Source of the DNA: Pisolithus tinctorius
Taxonomy: Eukaryota > Basidiomycota > Agaricomycetes > Boletales > Pisolithaceae
DNA length: 64,000 nt
Assembly: GCA_024663395.1 (NCBI GenBank)
Contig: JANFAH010000051.1
Location: forward strand, 248,001 to 312,000
Direction: 5' to 3'
Notes under the pieces: generated by a model
The model's input: only the letters and a program-made list of their open reading frames with translations
Databases searched by the model: none
What the model was told of the DNA's origin: nothing
Part shown: piece after piece, positions 57,240-64,000 of the stretch
How positions within the stretch are numbered: the stretch's first letter is position 1
How the letters are laid out: every line of letters begins with the position of its first letter
Position numbers and translations under genes: made by a program

Positions 57240-58775
57240 ATGCCCCGCAAATCTCTCCGCAAAAATCTCCTCAGACAACTTGATGAAGCTAGCTTGGAAG
57301 TAGCAACGGCCAGGCTGGAAAATGCGCGTCGCGAAATTGATAGTAGCGATAGTAGCGATTCAACCGCAACATACGGGGATTCCGATTCATCTCAGAGCGT
57401 CCTCTTCGTTACTCCGCCGTCTCCGATCTCTCCGATCTCTCCGATCTCGATGGATTCCAACTCCAGCGTTTCTGATGATACAGACTCGACGGTTGAGAGG
57501 GATAGGCGGTGTGGACGGCTCCTGAATGCGATTGAGGCTCTGAAGGACGAAGTAGAGCGTGCGCGGGTTCTTGAAAAACCCGCTGTACCATTGATGCGGT
57601 CATCGCAGCTTGGCCTGCTCGACCATTTTGCCGACCATCGCCCTCATCTGTTCCTTAGACGCCTTCGTGTATGGCCAGAAGTTTTCGATCGCATCCTTGA
57701 TCAAATAAGTAGCCACCCAATATTTCATAGTAGCTCTGAAAATCGTCAGTTGCCGGTCGCCATTCAACTCGCAACTTTCCTTTTCCGTGCGGGGCATTAT
57801 GGGAATGCGGCATCGCCAGAGGACGTGGCCCAGTGGGCTGGGGTTAGTGTGGGATCGGTGATCAATTTCACCAATCGGGTCATGGTCGCAATACTGGATG
57901 AGCACGACACATTTGTCAATATTCCCCCTCACGACTCGGAGGATATGGAAAGAGCGCGTACCTTCACTGAATCGCGGACATGTCCGGCATGGAGAAACGG
58001 CGTCTTCGCTGCAGACGGCTCATCGATTCCGCTCTTTGAAAAGCCCCAAATATTTGGGGAGAGCTTCTATGACAGAAAATCCAGGTATTCGCTCAATTGT
58101 CAGGTGTGTATTCCAATGCACGCAAAATGGAATACTTACCGCTCATAGCTTGTTATCATGCCGCACAACCTTCTCGTGGTTGACTATGGGCTTGGTCACC
58201 CTGGAAGCGTCCATGACGCATGGGCGTTTCAAGGTACTCGCATCGCATCACGACCGGGAGACCTTATCCCCGAAGATCACTGGACCTGGGCGGATAGCGC
58301 ATATCCCACGGAGGAATGGTGCGCTGTTCCTTTTAAAACACCCAAGGGCGGGCGGCTATCTCGCGATCAGAATTTATATAACAAATATCTTTCTAAGGTG
58401 ATACTTACCTCGTACTGGTATGCATGCTAATCGTGTTGAAAGGTCCGCGTCCGCGTTGAGCACACATTTGCTGCCTTGAAGGGTCGATTTCAGAGTCTCC
58501 GCGAGCTGCGCTTGAAAATCCGGAACGAGAGGGATGTTAAGGTCGCAGTTTACTGGGTAATGTGTTGCATCATCTTGCATAACATGGTGATCCGTTTTGA
58601 GGAGGAAATGGTTGGCATCGTCGAGCCCTCGAGTCGGTGGGCAATGGAGGAGGGGTCGGGCCAACAGGACGGTGACATGGTCGTGGTAGGAGAGCCTGTG
58701 GGAACACCGGGTCAGCGATTTCGAATGAGGCTGTTAGATGGGCTGTTCCAATATCTGGGGCGCGAACGTACCTAG
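57240..58775 (+). CDS. PIF/Harbinger DDE transposase, intact
   Basis: Exons 57240-58103, 58149-58397 and 58443-58775 join in frame to give 481 residues. The N-terminal 100 residues are Ser/Asp-rich, followed by a helix-turn-helix-like part (SPEDVAQWAGVSVGSVINF, 57809 on). The DDE catalytic residues are in FAADGSSIP (about 57998), WADSAYPTEEW (58288) and VEHTFAALKGRF (58455). The fold cuts and joins the element ends to a three-base target. Short introns (45 bases each) have GT-AG ends. No stop was seen, so it may be active. Confidence 0.9.
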
Positions 58776-59163
58776 TGTAAACGGACCAAAACGGTCGCCA
58801 TATAAAGTTGAGGGAGCGTAGCTAGCGATGCTGTAGGAGTCAGCTAAGTCCCACCCATTGACGACGAGGGTGCGTAAGGGGTCTTCACAGGATCCGGGCG
58901 CTTTACGACTGACCTTGGAGAAGTCACTTACGATACCACACGCATTCTGCAAATGAAATGTACCCTACATTGCATCTTGATACAGTGTTGGGGTGAGTAT
59001 GGGGGAGACGGAGAAGTAATACAGTACGGGGCGAGCGTGTACTTAACGATCATACGACGCACTGGGACTGAGAGACAAGTACAACAGAGAAGACGACGAG
59101 CCGAGCGGAGATGCGACAATGGATTTTAAAAAAAAACGGACGTGATCGCGAAGGGTGGCTGGC

Positions 59164-60940
59164 CTAAGCAGTGGGGTCGGAAGACATTGAGCCGGAGCTG
59201 GCGCCACTCTTCATGAGCTCTGCGAGTTGAATCTTGAGTCGAAGGGTTTCGGCCTCCCTCATGAAGGCGTTTTCTTCGGCATTCTTCAGCTCGATATCGA
59301 GCTTCCGGAGCTCCTGCTCCCTTTGATGCTTATCCTCCACGTCTTTCCACTGCATCCTGAGTTGCTCCTTCCTCAACTCGAGCTCCCGATCCTTCAGCAT
59401 ATACTGCATTTTCGCCAGGTACCGCGCAGTCTTACCAGAAGACGAGGATGCTAGTATCGACTCAGCCTCTTGACTCATGTCGATGACCTGGCTTTGAAGT
59501 TGAGACTTGTTGCGAGCGACTGGGAGAGAACTTGCCTCCGTTGACGTTGTCTTGGATGATGAGGACCACGGGGTCCTCGCAACAGCCTTCCCCTTGCGGG
59601 AAGAGCTAGATGATGACGACGCAGAGGAAATGACGCTTCCGGTGGAAGTGGGGGGACGAAGGTATGGCGATTGGCGGAATGCAGAGCGATTATCCGAGAA
59701 AGGTGTGCGAGACTTGCAAGGGAGGGAAAATTGAGACCGCACCTCAGGAGTCAACGGCTGAGGATATGACTGCTGATTCATTAACAACGATCCATCAGTG
59801 ATGTCCCAATAGAAACGCACCTGATCACCGTGAACCGACACCGAGTCCATGTTAACATCCTCTCCATCTCCAAAGCCGGGGTCCGTGCCTTCCAGATCAA
59901 AGATACTATCGGCAAATTCATCCCCCTCGTTCACGACTAGATCACCAACATGAGACATCCTCTCGTCGACTTCACCATCCTCCAGATCTTGATCACCGCG
60001 CATTTCCTCGGTCCCAGTATTCGAAGGGGTACCTTCATCCGCCGGAGCGGTGGGTGACCCCACTCCCAAGTCTGAAGTCTTCTGCGTACCGGATGATTTA
60101 TTTTGGACAATGGCTAAAAAATCTTCAGCGCGATTTTTGTCCGGCTCGGAATTAATCGGGTCAGAGTCGAAGGAGGGGTTGCCCTGCCAGATGGAATGCA
60201 GATCGTCGTACCAGGGTAAAGTGTTGAGAACAGCTTCTGTAATCATACACATCAGCGACTGTAATCCCACTAGATAGATAGATAACTTACGATGGAGATT
60301 TGCGTAGCTTGCGTGACCAGGCATAATGCCTTCCCCTGATTGTTTAAAGCGTGCACGGCACTTGCGATACGATCCCTTCAGCCTAAATGACCGTTAAAAA
60401 ATCACAAATAAAATATGAAAAGACTGACGTAGTGATGCGGTTGCCTACGCTAACTTGGAACTTAGCAGGGCCCGCCATGTACATGTCCTTGTAGTAGGGA
60501 TCATTCTTGAATACGACTTCAGCGATAATTGCTTGAACTTCTTTCTTGTTATGGCCCACTGGCCCCTCGTCAGGTGAAGGTGGTGAGACGGTTGTGATCT
60601 TATCACTAAAAAGGATTCTCCGGTTTGCGGGATGGGTGAGCAACCAGTTGACGAGTATATCGGTACGAGGAACGTCCCAGTTGATGTTCTTCGGCTGAAG
60701 ACCTTCTGTAGTAGGTGCGTCACCAGTAGTGGTGACAGCCCGCTGGCTGGATGAAGCCGGGTTCTTGCCCTTGGTTCCGCCACGAGTAGATCTACCGCTC
60801 GATCCACGACCAGAGCCTGAATTCCCGGTGGGTCTGTCGGATCCTCCTCGATGGGCTTGTTCACTTGAAGACGCCATGGGCTGACCTGAGATTGCTTGCA
60901 GGCGAGCAGAGCGCCGAATGCGTGGTCGTAGAGGAGACAT
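59164..60940 (-). CDS. PIF/Harbinger accessory DNA-binding protein, intact
   Basis: Exons 60940-60429, 60382-60291 and 60236-59164 join in frame to give 558 residues. The N-terminal part is basic and Ser/Gly-rich. A Myb/SANT-like trihelical region follows (NWDVPRTDILVNWLLTHPAN, about 60690; KGSYRKCRARFKQSGEGIMP after the first intron). The middle is acidic and the C-terminus is a charged coiled coil. In this superfamily the second protein carries the transposase to the nucleus and binds the ends. A start further inside (MASSSEQAHRGG, 60877) is possible. Confidence 0.85.
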
Positions 60941-61030
60941 AACTTTTCAAACTCCGCAAGGCCAATGCCAGTTGCAGATGCCATTCCAGAACAATTCCAG
61001 AGCGCTTCCAGCGCCACCTTGAGCGCCACT

Positions 61031-62300
61031 TATGGGATCACATTTTCGATTTCGCAACTTACGCGCCCTACCTGCTAGTTCCTGAGATCTTTGAAAAATT
61101 CAAGCATCTTTGGACCTCCCTACAATTGAAATATCACCCTGCACTTTAGGCAGGCAGTGGTGGCTCATGGCTATCCGGCCATCTCTACCGAGCCGTTTAC
61201 ATCAGAGAAGTTCAATGTCTTTCTTCGCTTTGCACCATGCTACTGAAATACGCAACAGGGAACGGAATTGTGGCAGAAGCCGAACCTTTCGGACAGTGGA
61301 CACAACGGTTGGGTGTTGCCATTCGTGACCATCCTACCGGTGCAGACACAGAAGTTGATTGGTATCTGGTTGATATCATCGAGTGTCTGCCTAATATTGA
61401 AATCGTTTCGTTCGCAATAAAGTTCACCCCTGACAATATCCCACCGACGATGTCTAGTATGCTCAATGCTTTGTGATACTCTGTATCTTCGATACCTGTC
61501 CTTGACTGGACAACACTACCTCAAAACCTCCACGATACGAACTCGTGGAGTCGTTGGAGAGCCTTTCTCGATTGCACACCTTCCATTGTCCGTACCTGTC
61601 GTGGGATACCGAAATTTTCCCCACTTCTATCCTCTCCTCTGTCAACACAGTCACACTTACTTTTGGACCCCCGTTAGCCAAAATCCTCGCGGAGAACACG
61701 TCCATCAGTCTTTGGAAAGTCATTTTCGATACACGGTGGAATCTAATTTCGTGGGAAAACTTTATGCACGGCTACGGAACATTCCTCACTTCGATTCATT
61801 TCGACCACATTAACTCCGCGCAAGATCTCAGTGACTATTTCGACATGGTGAATCGACGGTGTCTAAATCTCTAGATGACTATTCGTGTGGCTGTATTTTT
61901 GGGTATGCCCTTCGTTGCTTCACTTTTCCCTCCCGTCGGATATCTGGGCCTCGTAGCCCCAGAATTCCAAGAAACCAGATCCCCCCATCGAATGTCGTTC
62001 TTGAATCTTGCCTTTCTCGCTGTCATGACGCCTGCACTTTAGGTGGTCCGGCTTTTATGCCCCCGTAATGGGCAGCGCCTCCTCACCCACCGTCAAGTGG
62101 TCACCTTATCGTACGAGCTTGCAGGAAGTAAGTTCCACGTAGTAGACCACGAAGGGAATCTATTGTTAGGTGCGTGTGTGTTTCGGCCTTGTACTTCTTA
62201 CTCATTCCCGTCGTGCAGACAGGCTCAGAACCATGTGACGAACGAGTGTGAAGACGTCAGGAACGGAAGTCGCAAGGACTTCTCTGCTTCTTTGAAACTT
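61031..62300 (+). pseudogene. Second F-box gene, 3' part, decayed
   Basis: It begins GDHIFDFATYAPYLLVPEIF-like sequence and matches the first F-box gene to its last intron (62168-62219). A deletion removes the segment around KRYLVR (near 61146). Stops and shifts lie near 61476, 61550 and 61874. It was probably dead before or soon after the Harbinger insertion. Confidence 0.75.
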
Positions 62301-62752
62301 TGTATGCGTATGGTGGCGGTCAGGGAAGGGAAGTCTGGTTCGATGACGAGATCAACCCGACACTTCTGGCCTATTTGTGCGGACACGAGGGAACAGCAAC
62401 AAACCAGACGCGTTCGCTGATAATGTCTGATGAACAGCGCAGAAGACGATATTTTCCAGTCTTGAACCACTGCGGACACTTAACTTACATCTCCAAAAGG
62501 GGAGTGAGAAGAGTAGGTCAGAGTAAGTGCAATGATTCCATGTCTACATCAGTGATACATGAAAATGTCCTTGTCATAGTTAAAAGGTCCGAGGCTGAAC
62601 AGTAAGCAAGAAGATATCTAGTATCTGAAGGATGTAATGTCCGAAGGTGAAAGGCTAGTCCATCAGTCCACCTGAAGTCGATTATCCGTTAGCGCAGCAT
62701 CACCTTAAGGGATGGGGTACGAACCAAAGAGCTACCACCACACTTCTTTGGC
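62301..62752. other. Spacer, no gene seen
   Basis: An open frame to 62605 has no recognisable features. It is the shared 3' flank region of the F-box relic and the cerato-platanin gene. Confidence 0.4.
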
Positions 62753-63187
62753 TCATGCGCTGATCCCACAGTAAGAGGCGTCCACTTGTGTCGACTGCAC
62801 ATTAATTCTGCCAAGCTCGGAAGCCAGGTTTCCTGTCAGCGTATTCATCGCAGCTTGCGCGACGTTAAACCCCTCTAGCGACACATCCACTGCGAGAATA
62901 AAGATGCTCGTGCTGCCGTATGTGACGTTGTAGCACGTCCCGCATCCAGGAGAGTCCCAGCCCGTAACGGTGTACACGCCCCCGACGTTGGGGAAGTTGG
63001 GCAGCTCTCCAAGCGTATTGTACCCCTTGGTTTCGAGTCCATATTCACCATCCGAGCAGGCTAGATTAGAGAGGAGTTCGGAGGAATTGTCGTACGCGGT
63101 ATCGTAGGACAGAGTTTGTGTTGTTGTTTGGGAGAATGCAGGGAGAGCGAGCGCAAGCAAGGAGAAGATGGAGGATGCGAACTTCAT
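62753..63187 (-). CDS. Cerato-platanin family secreted protein, intact
   Basis: The single-exon frame from ATG 63187-63185 gives 144 residues. The first 19 or so form a signal peptide (MKFASSIFSLLALALPAFS). The mature part has SYDTAYDN, LACSDGEYGLETKGYNTLGE, GWDSPGCGTCYNVTY and the terminal SYCG, giving the four cysteines and the double-psi barrel pattern of the family. Cerato-platanins are small secreted fungal proteins that associate with the cell wall, bind chitin-related sugars and are often recognised by plants. Length is normal. A TATA box lies about 112 bases upstream. Nothing suggests damage. Confidence 0.9.
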   Translation of the reverse strand: MKFASSIFSLLALALPAFSQTTTQTLSYDTAYDNSSELLSNLACSDGEYGLETKGYNTLGELPNFPNVGGVYTVTGWDSPGCGTCYNVTYGSTSIFILAVDVSLEGFNVAQAAMNTLTGNLASELGRINVQSTQVDASYCGISA

Positions 63188-63298
63188 TGTGGAGGTGAGT
63201 GGAGTACCTGAAGGGCACAAGTGCGAGTACTTTGTGAGGGATTCGAAAGAGGCTGACCGAGTGGTTTTGTCTGAGGACAATAAGCCACAGAAGCATCT

Positions 63299-63306
63299 CC
63301 TTTATA
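63299..63306 (-). promoter_or_regulatory. TATA box of the cerato-platanin gene
   Basis: TATAAAGG on the minus strand, about 112 bases before the ATG. Confidence 0.6.
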
Positions 63307-63429
63307 CGATTCAACTATCGGCGAAAGGCAGGCCAGAGAAGCCGTTCGGCAGGCATCGGGAGAATGTGACATTCACCCTGCCCCAGCGGGGATTCTCTTT
63401 GACACCGTGCCATCAGAGCAGTGGACGCG

Positions 63430-64000
63430 GACAGTAGGCTAACGGAAAGCAACACAGCAACACAGACTTGCCAAGTGTCAATTGTGACGCGGAAATGAAA
63501 GTAAACGTATTAAGGAATCAGGCCGAGTGCCGCGGACTGCATCCGAAAGGCGAGTCGAGTGCATCGATGATCATGGTCCGTTACCCGCACGGGCTTGGGT
63601 CGATGTCAGTAAGCACACGTACTAGTTAGGCATGCATGCGGGTGCCCACGTGAACACTAAGTGACCCGAGCCTGTCGTCGCTCTTTCGTGAGGCAGTTCG
63701 CTATTAGCCCGAAAGGAATTCATTGGCGGGCATCTATGCCCTACTGCGGGAAGATAATTTTAAAGTCTAACGACAATTCAAGAGGGGTGTACACTGTAAA
63801 AAGTAAAATCACTAAAAAACAGTGTCACAGACACTGATGTGTATGACGCTGCATCTGTAACATTAAACAAACAAAAATAAAACAGCTGATTGCGCGACTT
63901 TTGCAGTACTCCTCCTGCGCAACTTTTTATACTACCCCTGCATAATTTTTAACACAGCCACCTTGCACCACTTTGCACTAGCTAGGAGGGCAGATACAAT
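63430..64000. other. Intergenic end of the window
   Basis: No gene is seen. The last 120 bases hold irregular repeats of a (T)GCGCAACTTTTT-like motif (63891, 63917, 63940). Confidence 0.4.

Larger units (their letters stand above)
57043..61030 (+). mobile_element. PIF/Harbinger element copy 2, apparently intact
   Basis: It is 3,988 bases with 36-base terminal inverted repeats (57043-57078 and 60995-61030) and a TAT target duplication (57040-57042, 61031-61033). Removing it restores the F-box reading CTGAACTATGGGATCAC. Transposase and DNA-binding genes are convergent and both open. Confidence 0.92.

Noticed and set aside
57409..57603. A minus-strand open frame opposite the transposase start
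   Set aside because: It mirrors the Ser/Asp-rich codons of the transposase and has no features of its own.
63780..64000. AT-rich end considered as a telomere or subtelomere
   Set aside because: No TTAGGG arrays are present; the short repeats are irregular.

Overview
The window looks like a chromosome segment of an agaricomycete (mushroom-forming basidiomycete) fungus, probably a polypore-like wood decayer. The protein-level evidence is short phase-consistent GT-AG introns, a WD40/TPR/HET fusion, GH3-like and wax-synthase-like proteins, F-box proteins, a cerato-platanin, chromovirus, DIRS-like, PIF/Harbinger and Crypton-like elements. The assignment is an inference; no rRNA or tRNA gene was seen.

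Left half (1-28.7 kb): a multi-gene cassette has been copied several times and has mostly decayed. Its order, where preserved, is wax synthase (MBOAT) - small unrecognised gene - F-box gene - about 1.2 kb spacer - small cysteine-rich secreted protein (SSP), with a GH3-like gene following two SSP copies. SSP loci are at 2455, 5153, 11884 and 23784. The first and last keep a complete four-exon frame of 109 residues; the middle two are broken by single-base insertions. Both GH3-like copies (7513 and 13856) and all wax-synthase copies are broken. Between cassettes are a large WD40/TPR/HET incompatibility-type gene (16.2-20.6 kb, one apparent frameshift) and a decayed HemK-type glutamine methyltransferase gene (25.3-26.3 kb).

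Middle (28.8-39.7 kb): an F-box gene is split by a 9,576-bp insert. The insert is bounded by a 10-bp direct repeat, and deleting one repeat plus the insert restores the F-box frame exactly. It carries, all on the minus strand, a Crypton-type tyrosine recombinase with a GCR1_C-like DNA-binding tail, an XPG/GEN1-like PIN-domain nuclease gene with an altered active site, and an amplified fragment resembling the RNA polymerase II RPB1 C-terminal domain. I consider this the most interesting system in the window.

Right half (40-64 kb): a nested transposon block. One PIF/Harbinger element (40879-51643) is split by a chromodomain Ty3/Gypsy retrotransposon (44178-50955, identical-length 450-bp LTRs, CTATG target duplication, apparently self-primed). 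A DIRS-like tyrosine-recombinase retroelement follows (about 51.7-56.9 kb). A second, inverted and apparently intact Harbinger element (57043-61030) sits inside the F-box motif of a second, dead F-box gene. The window ends with an intact cerato-platanin gene on the minus strand.

The two kinds of sequence decay differently: transposons carry CpG transitions (CGA to TGA stops, LTR differences almost all at CpG), while the cassette genes carry mainly single-base indels.
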